From: Enterovirga rhinocerotis
Lineage (GTDB): Bacteria > Pseudomonadota > Alphaproteobacteria > Rhizobiales > Beijerinckiaceae
Reading direction: 5' to 3'
Assembly: GCF_004363955.1 (NCBI RefSeq)
Contig: NZ_SNZR01000019.1
Location: 1 to 59,637 of the forward strand
DNA: 59,637 nucleotides
Shown here: positions 46,187-54,414 of the stretch, in pieces
Layout of the letters: the number at the start of each line of letters is the position of its first letter
How positions within the stretch are numbered: the first letter of the stretch is position 1
Made by a program: the position numbers and the translations under genes
Notes under the pieces: generated by a model
The model's database searches: none
What the model saw: the letters and a program-made list of their open reading frames with translations, nothing else
Told to the model about the DNA's origin: nothing

Positions 46187-48273
46187 TCATCGGCACGGCC
46201 GGCCATATCGATCACGGCAAGACGGCCCTCGTCGGCGCTCTGACGGGCGTCGAGACCGACCGGCTGAAGGAGGAGAAGGCGCGCGGCATCACCATCGATC
46301 TCGGCTTCGCCTATCTGCCCGTGCCGGACGGCGGACGGCTCGGCTTCGTCGACGTGCCGGGCCACGAGCGCTTCGTCCACACGATGGTGGCCGGGGCGAG
46401 CGGCATCGATTTCGCCCTCCTCGTCGTCGCGGCCGATGACGGACCGATGCCGCAGACGCGGGAGCATGTCGCGATCCTCGACCTCCTCGGGATCGAGGCC
46501 GGGCTCGTCGCGCTGACGAAATCGGACCTCGCGGATCCGGCGCGCCTCGCCGAGGTCGAAGGCGAGATCCGAGCCGCCCTCGCCGGCACGCAGCTCGCCG
46601 GGATCGACATTCTGCCCGTCTCAGCCCGCACCGGGGACGGAATCGACCTCCTGCGCGAGACGCTGCTCGACGCGGCGCGCGCCCATGCGGCACGGCGCAG
46701 CGACGGGCTGTTCCGCCTCGCGGTCGATCGCAGCTTCACGCTCGCGGGCGCCGGCACCGTCGTCACCGGCACGGTCCTGTCCGGGCGCGTCCATGTCGGG
46801 GATCGGGTCGTGATCGGCCCTTCCGGCAAGCCCGCCCGCATCCGCGCGATCCACGCCCAGAACGTTACCGCCGAGGAAGGCCATGCGGGCGAGCGCTGCG
46901 CGCTGAACCTTGCCGGCGACGGGATCGGCAGGGACGCGGTCCATCGCGGCGACGTCGTCTCGGACCCACGCCTGCATGCGCCGACGGCCCGGATCGACGC
47001 GCGCTTCCGCCTCCTGCCGAGCGAGCGGAAAGCCCTCGCCACCTGGCTGCCCGTGCGCCTGCATCACGCCGCGGCCGATGTCGCGGCGCGGCTCGTGCCG
47101 CTCTCCGCCGAACCACACCGGCCCGGCGAGGAGGGCTTCGTGCAGCTCGTCCTGGAGCACCCGATCGCGGCGGCGATCGGCGACCGCTTCGTGCTCCGGG
47201 ATACGTCGGCCCAGCGGACGCTCGGCGGCGGCAGCTTCCTCGATCTCCGCCCGCCCCTGCGCAAGCGCCGCAGCCCCGAGCGGATCGCCCAGCTCGAGGC
47301 CGCATCCCTCCGGGAGCCGGCGGAGGCCCTCGCGGCCCTCCTCGCGGCACCGCCCCATCATCTCGACCTCGGCCTCTTCGCCCGCGACCGGGCCCTCGCG
47401 CCGGAGGCCGTGCGGGACATCGCCGAACGCCTGTCGCTGGTCCGGCTCGCGATCGGCGAGGCAAGCGTCGTCCTCCTGCCCGAAACGGAGGCGCGCACGG
47501 AGCGCGCCATCGCCGCCCGGCTGGAGGAGTTCCATGCCGCCCATCCCGACCTGATGGGAATCGGGCTCGAACGACTCCGCCTCGCACTCGAGCCCCGTCT
47601 GCCGGCCCCCGCCTTCCGCGCCTTTCTCGCGCATCTCGCGCAGGACGAGCGCGTCGTGATCGAGGGCGCCTGGCTGCGCCTGCCGGGCCATACCGTGCGG
47701 CTTTCGGCGCAGGACGAGGATCGCTGGGCCCGGATCGCGCCGCTGCTCGGCGGCGAGGTCCGGTTCCGCCCGCCGCGCGTGCGCGACATCGCGGGGATGG
47801 AGGACGAGCCCGAGGGCGAGATCCGCCGCCTCCTCAAGACGCTCGGCCGCCTCGGCCGGGTCGACGAGGTCGCACACGACCACTTCTTCCTCCGCGCCAC
47901 CGTCTCCGAGATGGTCGACATCATCGTGCGGCTGGGCCACGACGGAGAGAAGGGCGAGTTCAGCGCCGCCCTGTTCCGGGATCAGGTCGAGAACGGCCGC
48001 AAGGTCGCGATCCAGATCCTCGACTTCTTCGACCGCCACGGCGTCACCCTGCGCCGGGGCGATCTGAGGCGGGTCAATCCGCACCGCCTCGACCTGTTTC
48101 GCGTCGTCGCGGCCGCCGATCGGGCGGCCGCGGCGGCATCTGGAGGAGAAGCATCCCCGGTGGGGCGTCCGGACTTCAAATCCGGGAGGGGCCGCGAGCC
48201 GGTCTCTGGTGGGTTCGACTCCCACTCTCCTTCGCCAATCGACCCTGCACCAATCGACCGGAGTCCCGCGTGA
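46183..48273 (+). CDS. selB: Selenocysteine-specific elongation factor SelB
   Basis: GTG start at 46183, overlapping the previous stop. The EF-Tu-like part has G-H-I-D-H-G-K-T, D-V-P-G-H-E-R and T-K-S-D, then the beta domains. The C-terminal winged-helix domains that bind the SECIS end near residue 643. The frame then stays open through the entire tRNA-Sec gene: residues 654 onward are translated tRNA sequence (P-V-G-R-P-D-F-K-S-G-R-G). The stop TGA at 48271-48273 overlaps the next start. Delivers Sec-tRNA(Sec) to UGA in fdhA mRNA. E. coli SelB is 614 residues; this frame is 696. Confidence 0.96.
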   Translation: MIIGTAGHIDHGKTALVGALTGVETDRLKEEKARGITIDLGFAYLPVPDGGRLGFVDVPGHERFVHTMVAGASGIDFALLVVAADDGPMPQTREHVAILDLLGIEAGLVALTKSDLADPARLAEVEGEIRAALAGTQLAGIDILPVSARTGDGIDLLRETLLDAARAHAARRSDGLFRLAVDRSFTLAGAGTVVTGTVLSGRVHVGDRVVIGPSGKPARIRAIHAQNVTAEEGHAGERCALNLAGDGIGRDAVHRGDVVSDPRLHAPTARIDARFRLLPSERKALATWLPVRLHHAAADVAARLVPLSAEPHRPGEEGFVQLVLEHPIAAAIGDRFVLRDTSAQRTLGGGSFLDLRPPLRKRRSPERIAQLEAASLREPAEALAALLAAPPHHLDLGLFARDRALAPEAVRDIAERLSLVRLAIGEASVVLLPETEARTERAIAARLEEFHAAHPDLMGIGLERLRLALEPRLPAPAFRAFLAHLAQDERVVIEGAWLRLPGHTVRLSAQDEDRWARIAPLLGGEVRFRPPRVRDIAGMEDEPEGEIRRLLKTLGRLGRVDEVAHDHFFLRATVSEMVDIIVRLGHDGEKGEFSAALFRDQVENGRKVAIQILDFFDRHGVTLRRGDLRRVNPHRLDLFRVVAAADRAAAAASGGEASPVGRPDFKSGRGREPVSGGFDSHSPSPIDPAPIDRSPA
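48142..48237 (+). tRNA. selC: Selenocysteine tRNA, anticodon TCA
   Basis: 96 nt including encoded CCA (48235-48237). The acceptor stem is 8 bp (GGAGGAGA with TCTCCTTC, one G-U), then discriminator G. Anticodon loop CTTCAAA at 48174-48180 with TCA at 48176-48178. D-stem CCCC/GGGG, a long variable arm (AGGGGCC/GGTCTCT) and T-arm GTGGG-TTCGACT-CCCAC. All are hallmarks of bacterial tRNA-Sec. The gene is on the same strand and inside the 3' coding end of selB. Confidence 0.97.
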
Positions 48274-48857
48274 CCCGCCTCTCCCTCTGGCTCGACGAAC
48301 TCGGCCGGGCGACCGCCGCCGCCGAGACGGCCGAGCAGGATTACCGCGCCGATTTCGCCCGCCGCGTCGCCGCCCTCGCCGAGGAGCGGGCCGTCGCCTA
48401 TCGCCGGGCCAATCTCGTCCGGGCGGTCGCGGAAGCGGTCGCGGGCGCCGAGGACGAGCAGGCCGCCGTGGCGCACGGGCTCGCGGTCCTGCGCACGCGG
48501 CTCGGCTGGTCCTCGGACAGCGAAGCCCGCACCGAGATCCTGTCCCGCTTCGCCCCCGTCTGCGCGGCGGCGTTCTCCGCCCGTGATCCCTCCCCTTCAG
48601 GGGAGGGCGAGTCGGCGCCAGCCGACCGGGGTGGGGTGACACCGCAGCCCGGTTTTCCCCACCCCGGTTCGCCCCCGGAACAGGTCCGGGGGCGACTCGG
48701 CCCTCCCCTGCAGGGAGGGATCGGCGACGACGAGTTTATGGCCGACCCCGCCACCGCCCTCGCGGCGTTCGAATCCTGGTATCTCTCCGCCAGGGGCACG
48801 CCTTTCTGGCTCCTGTTCGAGAACGTCATGCCGGAGACGCCGCTTGTCGACTTCTGA
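48270..48857 (+). CDS. Unknown helical protein of the selenium/FDH operon, with a translated palindromic insert
   Basis: 195 residues, GTG start overlapping the selB stop (GTGA). The first 100 residues are Ala/Arg/Glu-rich helix; the C-terminus has F-E-S-W-Y-L-S-A-R-G-T-P-F-W-L-L-F-E-N-V. Residues 106-151 are encoded by the 138-bp palindromic element (D-P-S-P-S-G-E-G-E-S ... ); without it the protein would be about 149 residues. I do not recognise the family. The chain of overlaps says it is made with SelB and the following genes. Confidence 0.7.
   Translation: MTRLSLWLDELGRATAAAETAEQDYRADFARRVAALAEERAVAYRRANLVRAVAEAVAGAEDEQAAVAHGLAVLRTRLGWSSDSEARTEILSRFAPVCAAAFSARDPSPSGEGESAPADRGGVTPQPGFPHPGSPPEQVRGRLGPPLQGGIGDDEFMADPATALAAFESWYLSARGTPFWLLFENVMPETPLVDF
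48585..48722. repeat. 138-bp palindromic element, translated in frame (copy 1)
   Basis: Bounded by GATCCCTCCC and GGGAGGGATC. Internal dyads include CCCTCCCC-TTCA-GGGGAGGG, CCGGGGTGGGG with CCCCACCCCGG, and GCGAGTCGG with its partner CGACTCGG. Length 138 = 46 codons. It begins exactly at a codon boundary and leaves the frame intact. Encoded peptide starts D-P-S-P-S-G-E-G-E-S-A-P-A-D-R-G-G-V. Same length and same frame as copy 2. Confidence 0.85.
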
Positions 48858-49245
48858 GAGGCCGGGCGACGGCGGCACCCAGTTCGAGGCCTGGCTCGCG
48901 GCCGAGTTCGAGGAGGGCGGCTCCTTCACGGCGCTGATCGTTCTCGTCGAGATCGGCGAGACGACGGTGACACCGCTCTGCTCGACCCATGTCAACATCA
49001 TCGGGACCGAGGTCTCCTGGGGCGACCTCGTCGTGATGTTCGCCGGGGCGGGCCACGACTGGCAGGGCGCCGCCTTCTTCCCGCGGCGCGACCGGAACGG
49101 CCGACCGCTCGACAACCCGACCGCGCGCCTCCTCCTGCGCGAATTGGAGGGACGCCTCGACGAGGATCGGCTCGTGCTCAACGAGGGCCATTTCTTCGAC
49201 GGCTTCGGGCGGCGGATGACGATCGAGGAGATGACGAAGCAGTGA
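48844..49245 (+). CDS. Unknown protein of the selenium/FDH operon
   Basis: 133 residues from a TTG at 48844, overlapping the previous gene by 14 bases (GGAG site upstream). Contains S-F-T-A-L-I-V-L-V-E-I-G, T-H-V-N-I-I-G-T-E-V-S-W-G-D-L-V-V and a C-terminal F-D-G-F-G-R-R-M-T-I-E-E-M. Soluble, alpha/beta by look, no signal peptide, only one Cys. No family recognised. Its stop overlaps the start of the lipoate-ligase-like gene. Confidence 0.7.
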   Translation: MSTSERPGDGGTQFEAWLAAEFEEGGSFTALIVLVEIGETTVTPLCSTHVNIIGTEVSWGDLVVMFAGAGHDWQGAAFFPRRDRNGRPLDNPTARLLLRELEGRLDEDRLVLNEGHFFDGFGRRMTIEEMTKQ

Positions 49246-50156
49246 GCGGACGGCTCCGCATCCTCGGGACCGGCCTCGGCCCGGCGCGCTGGAACGTCGC
49301 GACCAGCGCGGCTCTTCTGCGCAGCATCGACGACGGCGGCTGCGACACGCTGCGGTTCTATCGTTTTCCGATGGCCTGCGTCATCGGCCGCAACCAGGAT
49401 GCCGGCATCGAGCTCGACCTTCCTGCCTGCGAGGCGGAAGGCGTCGAGATCGCCCGCCGGGTGACGGGAGGCGGGGCCGTGATCATGGGGCCGGGCATCC
49501 TCGCCTTCGACCTCGTCCTCGGCACGCAGGGCCGCGACATCCACCAGATCACGCGGCGGGCGGGAGAGGCGCTGACGGCGGCACTGACGGCTCTCGGATT
49601 CCCCGCAATCCTCGCGACGCCGGGCAGCGTCGAGATCGGGGGACGCAAGATCTCGGGCTCGGCCGGCCGCCTCGGCCGCCGCGCCGCCCTGCACCAGGCG
49701 ACGCTGATCCTCGACCTCGCCGAGGCCCCTCCCCTCGCGCTGCTGCGCCGTCGGACGGAAGCCGGAAAGCCGACGCCCGATCCGACGCACCGCGTGACGA
49801 GCCTCGCGGCCGAAGCCGCAGGCGCGGCGCCGTCCGCGCCGGATCCCTCCCCTGCAGGGGAGGGCGAGTCGGCGCCAGCCGACCGGGGTGGGGTGACGCC
49901 CCGCCGGAGTTCTCCCCACCCCGGCTCGCCCCGGGAACAAGTCCGGGCGCGACTCGGCCCTCCCCTTTGGGGAGGGATCGGCGCGGCGAGGTTGGAGATG
50001 CATCTCGCCCGCGCCTTCGCGGAGGCCTTCGATCTCGCACCCGAGCCCGGCGACCTCACCGCCGCCGAACGCGCGCTCGCGGCCGAGATCCTGGCGCGAG
50101 AGGCCGGGCGCGACGATTACGTGCTGGAGAACGCCCGGCCGATGGAGGTGGCATGA
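49242..50156 (+). CDS. Lipoate/biotin protein ligase-like protein with a translated palindromic insert
   Basis: 304 residues, GTG start overlapping the previous stop. The LplA/BPL catalytic core is clear: F-Y-R-F-P-M-A-C-V-I-G-R-N-Q-D, then R-R-V-T-G-G-G-A-V, and G-R-K-I-S-G-S-A-G-R with the Lys that contacts lipoyl-AMP. Residues 201-246 are the 138-bp palindromic element, placed between the catalytic core and the C-terminal helices. No lipoylated protein is encoded nearby, so the substrate could be non-canonical. Overlaps the DsrE-like gene by ATGA. Confidence 0.85.
   Translation: MSGRLRILGTGLGPARWNVATSAALLRSIDDGGCDTLRFYRFPMACVIGRNQDAGIELDLPACEAEGVEIARRVTGGGAVIMGPGILAFDLVLGTQGRDIHQITRRAGEALTAALTALGFPAILATPGSVEIGGRKISGSAGRLGRRAALHQATLILDLAEAPPLALLRRRTEAGKPTPDPTHRVTSLAAEAAGAAPSAPDPSPAGEGESAPADRGGVTPRRSSPHPGSPREQVRARLGPPLWGGIGAARLEMHLARAFAEAFDLAPEPGDLTAAERALAAEILAREAGRDDYVLENARPMEVA
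49842..49979. repeat. 138-bp palindromic element, translated in frame (copy 2)
   Basis: Same termini GATCCCTCCC and GGGAGGGATC, same internal dyads, same length and the same codon phase as copy 1, 1257 bp away. The peptide is D-P-S-P-A-G-E-G-E-S-A-P-A-D-R-G-G-V-T-P, then P-H-P-G-S-P, E-Q-V-R, R-L-G-P-P-L and G-G-I: near-identical to copy 1 with changes in the loops. This resembles the protein-coding palindromic elements known from Rickettsia. Confidence 0.85.
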
Positions 50157-50530
50157 GCCGACGGCTGCTCATCGTCCTCGCGAATACGGATCCGCGCCAC
50201 GCCGAGGAGCTGGGCGTTCCCTTCTACCATGCGGCCGTCGCGGCCGCGATGGATTACGAGGTGGACGTCGTCTGCACCGCCGCCGCGGGCCGGCTGATGC
50301 GCCGGGGCGTCGCGGCGGAGCTTCGGGTCGATCCCGACGATCCCAAGACCGTCTACGACTGGATGCGCGAGGCGCATGACCAAGGTGCGCGCCTTTGGGC
50401 CTGCCCGGCCAATCTCGGCCTCACCGGCACCTCGGCGGAGGACCTCATCCCCGAATGCAGCGGCCTGATGGGCGCGGCCACGATGATCCAGGCCATCATG
50501 GACGACGACGTGCGGGTGCTGACCTACTGA
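50153..50530 (+). CDS. DsrE-family sulfurtransferase-like protein
   Basis: 125 residues. DsrE/DsrF fold: L-L-I-V-L-A-N-T-D at the first strand, Y-E-V-D-V-V-C-T-A-A-A (Cys41), and L-W-A-C-P-A-N-L-G-L with Cys84 at the position used as sulfur carrier in the family; a third Cys102 follows. The start overlaps the ligase-like gene. With the separate TusA at the other end of the locus it mirrors the TusA + DsrE halves of selenium-linked YedF proteins. Last gene of the selA-to-dsrE chain. Confidence 0.85.
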   Translation: MSRRLLIVLANTDPRHAEELGVPFYHAAVAAAMDYEVDVVCTAAAGRLMRRGVAAELRVDPDDPKTVYDWMREAHDQGARLWACPANLGLTGTSAEDLIPECSGLMGAATMIQAIMDDDVRVLTY

Positions 50531-50661
50531 AGCCGCGTTGCGGCCCGGAAGCTTCGTCCGAGCGATGTCCTCGTTGCATGGGTCTTGCTAGAGACGCGCC
50601 TTGACGCGCGAAAGCCCCGCTTCGCACAATCGCGCGACTCCCGCCTCTCAAGGACGATGCA

Positions 50662-52392
50662 TTGGCCGCCTGTGATCCCGTGACCCTCGAAATCATCCGG
50701 GGCGCCATCCGCGCGGCCCAGGCCGAGATGGAGGCCCTGCTCGAACGGACCGCGATCTCGGCCTTCATCCGCGAGAAGAAGGATTTCTACACGGCCCTCT
50801 TCGACGCGACCGGCGCGATGGCCGTCGGCTCGAACGTGCCGATCTTCGGCGACGTCGCCGGACCCGTCCTGAAGCACTTCCCGCTGGAGACGATGCGGGA
50901 CGGCGACGTCTACTGGTACAACGACTGCTACGGCTCGCGCGGCGCGGTCTCGCATTCGAACGACCAGGTCTTCCTCGCCCCCATCTTCCACGACGGCACG
51001 CTCTCCGCCTTCGTGATGAGCTGGGCGCATTTCTCCGATATCGGCGGGCTGCGGCCCGGCTCGATCTCGTCCGACGCCGCCGACATCTTCCAGGAGGGCA
51101 TCATCGTGCCGCCGACGAAGCTCGTCGATGCGGGCACGACGAACGAGGCGGCGCTCGAGATCTTCTACCGGAACTCCCGCTATCCGGATCAGAACCGCGG
51201 CGACACGCGCGCGCTGATGGCGAGCGTCCAGCTCGGCCGCCGACGCATGGAGGAGATCCTCACGCGCTTCGGCGGGGACATCGTCGCGGATGCTCTGGCC
51301 CAGCTTCTCGCCCGCACCGAGGCGCTGGTGCGCAGGCGGCTGAAGGAGACCTTCCCCGTCGGCACCCATTCCTTCGAGGACGCGATCGATTCCGACGGCC
51401 ACGGCAACGGGCCGTTCCACATCCGCTTCGACCTCACGCGGACGCCCGACGACCGCTTCATCCTCGACACGACGCGCACGGACGACCAGGCGCCGGGGCC
51501 GGTGAACTTCCTGATGAATCCCGACGTGCCCGGCATGGCGCTCGGGCTCTTCTTCCTCGGCGGCGATCCGAGCCAGGTCTGCAATGCCGGCGGGCCCCGC
51601 GCCATCGACGAGGTGAAGCTGCGGGACGGCTCGCTGCTGCAGCCGCGCTTTCCGGCGCCGCTCGGCATGCGCGGCCTCACCATGATGCGCGTGCTCGCGA
51701 CGCTGAACGGCCTCGTGAACCAGGGACGCGGCGGGGCGCCCGCCTCGCATTCGGCCTATGTGATCATCATGTTCCGGGGCCGGGCGCACGGTAAGCCCTT
51801 CCTCCTCTCGGACGGGGTCGGGGTCGGCTACGGCGCGCGGCCCGATGCGGACGGCATCGACGCGGTCTATTTCGTCGCCCAGGAGAATTATCCGGTCGAG
51901 TTCCTGGAACTCGGCTACCCGTTCCACCTGAAGAGCTACGGCTTCAACCGCGACAGCGCCGGAGCCGGCCGCTTCCGCGGCGGCAGCGGGCTCGTGCGGG
52001 AATACGAATTCCTCGGCGACGAGGCGATGCTGTCGATGCGCATCGACAGCGTGAAGAACCCGACCTGGGGCATCGCCGGCGGCCTGCATGGCGGATCGGG
52101 ACGGGCGGTGATCAATCCCGGCCGCGCGGACGAACGCGTGCTGCGGCCGCTCTCGGACGGCAATCTCCTGCGGCACGGCGACGTGCTGAGGCTCGAGACG
52201 GGAGGCGGAGGCGGCTACGGTCCACCCGCCGAACGCCCCGCCGCGCAGGTCCTCGCGGACGTGCTCGACGGCTTCGTCTCACGGGAGGCGGCGCGGGACC
52301 GCTATGGGGTCGCGATCCGCGAGGGGCGCGTCGACGAGGCCGCGACCGCGACGCTGCGGGCCGCCCTGCTGGGAGCCTCCCATGCCGCGTGA
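50662..52392 (+). CDS. hyuB: Hydantoinase B / 5-oxoprolinase-type subunit
   Basis: 576 residues from a TTG at 50662 (AAGGA upstream). Family features: P-V-T-L-E-I-I-R-G-A near the start, Y-N-D-C-Y, S-H-S-N-D at residues about 108-112, D-S-D-G-H-G-N-G-P-F, and the C-terminal G-G-G-G-Y-G-P-P. Together with HyuA it hydrolyses a cyclic amide (hydantoin, 5-oxoproline or similar) with ATP. Overlaps hyuA by 11 bases. The actual ring substrate cannot be told. Confidence 0.93.
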   Translation: MAACDPVTLEIIRGAIRAAQAEMEALLERTAISAFIREKKDFYTALFDATGAMAVGSNVPIFGDVAGPVLKHFPLETMRDGDVYWYNDCYGSRGAVSHSNDQVFLAPIFHDGTLSAFVMSWAHFSDIGGLRPGSISSDAADIFQEGIIVPPTKLVDAGTTNEAALEIFYRNSRYPDQNRGDTRALMASVQLGRRRMEEILTRFGGDIVADALAQLLARTEALVRRRLKETFPVGTHSFEDAIDSDGHGNGPFHIRFDLTRTPDDRFILDTTRTDDQAPGPVNFLMNPDVPGMALGLFFLGGDPSQVCNAGGPRAIDEVKLRDGSLLQPRFPAPLGMRGLTMMRVLATLNGLVNQGRGGAPASHSAYVIIMFRGRAHGKPFLLSDGVGVGYGARPDADGIDAVYFVAQENYPVEFLELGYPFHLKSYGFNRDSAGAGRFRGGSGLVREYEFLGDEAMLSMRIDSVKNPTWGIAGGLHGGSGRAVINPGRADERVLRPLSDGNLLRHGDVLRLETGGGGGYGPPAERPAAQVLADVLDGFVSREAARDRYGVAIREGRVDEAATATLRAALLGASHAA

Positions 52393-54400
52393 TCGCTCCC
52401 TCGCCCTCGCCGTGGATATCGGCGGGACCTTCACCGACGTCACCCTTCAGGAGCCCGGCGCCGACCGGGCTTGGCACGCCAAGACGCCCTCGACCCCGGC
52501 CGACCCCTCGGTCGGTTTCGTCAACGGACTGCGTCTCGTGCTCGACGCCGCCGGCGCCTCGGCCGCCGAGGTCACGGGCGTCCTGCACGGCACCACCGTC
52601 GCGACGAACCTGATCCTGGAGAACAAGGGCGCGCGCACCGCGCTCGTCACCACGGCCGGGTTCCGCCACGTGCTGGAGATCGGCCGCGCGGATATTCCCC
52701 GCGCCGCGAACCTCTATAGCTGGATCAAGCCGCGCCGCCCCGTGCCGCCGGCCCGCATCTTCGAGGTCGAGGAGCGCGTCGCGGCGGGCGGCGAGGTTCT
52801 CGTCCCGCTCGACGAGGCAAGCGTCCTCGCGGCCGCGGAGGCCTGCCGGGCCGCGGAGGTCGAGGCCGTCGCCATCTGCCTCCTCCATTGCTTCGCCCAT
52901 CCCGAACACGAGCGGCGCGTCGCCGAGATGCTGCGCGAGGCCCTGCCGGGCGTCGCCGTCACGGCGTCCATCGAGGTGCTGCCGGTCGTGCGCGAGTACG
53001 AGCGCAGCCTCGCGACGGTCCTCAACGCGACGGTGATGCCGGCCGTTTCGACCTACGTGACGCGGCTCGCCGACCGGCTGCGTAGCGAGGGGATCGAGGC
53101 CCCGCCGCTGATCATGCAGTCGAATGGCGGCGTCGCGGGCGTCGAGGCCATCCGGCGCGCGCCGGCCGTCACCGCCCTGTCGGGGCCGGCGGCGGGTGTC
53201 GTCGGCGCGCGCGAGGTCGCCGCCGCAGCCGGGATCAAGGACCTGATCACCGTCGATATCGGCGGCACCAGCGCCGATATCTGCCTCATCGCGGGCGGGC
53301 GGATCGCCCTCACCCAGGCCGGGCGCGTCGGCGAATGGCCTCTGCCCCTGCCGATGGTGAACATGGTCACGATCGGGGCCGGCGGCGGGTCGATCGCCCG
53401 CGTCCGGGACGGCGCGCTGGCGGTCGGCCCCGATAGCGCGGGCGCGAGGCCGGGCCCGGCCTGCTACGGCCATGGCGGCAGCGAGCCGACCGTGACCGAC
53501 GCCCATCTGGCGCTCGGCCACCTGCCCCCGAGCATCCTCGGCGGGCGCATGAATCTGGACCGGGACCGCGCGATCGCGGTGGTGCAGGGGGGCGTCGCGA
53601 CGCCGCTCGGCCTCTCCCTCGCAGAGGCGGCGCGCGGCATCCTCGCCATCGCCGATTCCGCCATGGTCGGCGCGATCCGCGTCGTCTCGGTCGAGCGCGG
53701 CCACGACCCGCGCGACTTCACGCTCGTCCCCTTCGGCGGCGCGGGGCCGCTCCACGGCTGCGCCCTTGCCGAGATGCTCGGGATCGGCAGCGTGCTCGTG
53801 CCTCCGGCGCCGGGCGTCCTCTGCGCCGAGGGACTGTTGGCGGCCGACCGCAAGTCGGAATTCGGCCGCACCCTCGCGGGGCCGGACGACGAGGCCGGGA
53901 CCGAAGCCGTGTTCACGGTACTCGAAGGGATGGCCGCCGACTGGTTCACTCAGGAGGGTGTGCGCGCGGAGGATCGCCGGACCCGGCGCGTCGCCCTCAT
54001 CCGCTACGAGGGGCAGGGCTCCGAACTGGCCGTGCCATGGCCGGGCGACAAGGCGGGCGCGGCGCGCGATTTCGCCGCCGCCCATCAGGCGCTCTACGGC
54101 TTCACGCTCGACATGCCGGTGAAGCTCGTCACGCTCCGGGTCGAGGCCGAAGGCATCCTGCCGCCACCGGTCAAGCCGAAGCTCGTCGCCTCCGGCGCCG
54201 CCGAGCCGGTCGGGACGAGCCGCATCGCCTTCGCCGACGGAGAGCGGGAGGCGCCCGTCTTCGACCGGGCGGCCCTCGCCGCCGGCACGCGCTTCCCGGG
54301 ACCCGCCATCATCCAGCAGCTCGACGCGACGACCCTCGTACGCCCCGGCTGGGAGGTCGAGGTGCTGGAGGCCGGCTCCCTCCTGCTTCGGCGGATGTGA
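52382..54400 (+). CDS. hyuA: Hydantoinase A / 5-oxoprolinase-type ATP-binding subunit
   Basis: 672 residues from the ATG at 52382. Actin-like ATPase signatures V-D-I-G-G-T-F-T-D-V near residue 10 and V-D-I-G-G-T-S-A-D-I in the middle, plus T-N-L-I-L-E, M-Q-S-N-G-G and P-F-G-G-A-G-P-L-H. Partner of HyuB: it activates the ring carbonyl with ATP. Followed by a palindromic repeat and then the M81 peptidase gene. Confidence 0.94.
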   Translation: MPRDRSLALAVDIGGTFTDVTLQEPGADRAWHAKTPSTPADPSVGFVNGLRLVLDAAGASAAEVTGVLHGTTVATNLILENKGARTALVTTAGFRHVLEIGRADIPRAANLYSWIKPRRPVPPARIFEVEERVAAGGEVLVPLDEASVLAAAEACRAAEVEAVAICLLHCFAHPEHERRVAEMLREALPGVAVTASIEVLPVVREYERSLATVLNATVMPAVSTYVTRLADRLRSEGIEAPPLIMQSNGGVAGVEAIRRAPAVTALSGPAAGVVGAREVAAAAGIKDLITVDIGGTSADICLIAGGRIALTQAGRVGEWPLPLPMVNMVTIGAGGGSIARVRDGALAVGPDSAGARPGPACYGHGGSEPTVTDAHLALGHLPPSILGGRMNLDRDRAIAVVQGGVATPLGLSLAEAARGILAIADSAMVGAIRVVSVERGHDPRDFTLVPFGGAGPLHGCALAEMLGIGSVLVPPAPGVLCAEGLLAADRKSEFGRTLAGPDDEAGTEAVFTVLEGMAADWFTQEGVRAEDRRTRRVALIRYEGQGSELAVPWPGDKAGAARDFAAAHQALYGFTLDMPVKLVTLRVEAEGILPPPVKPKLVASGAAEPVGTSRIAFADGEREAPVFDRAALAAGTRFPGPAIIQQLDATTLVRPGWEVEVLEAGSLLLRRM

Positions 54401-54414
54401 CGGACCCGACGCCC

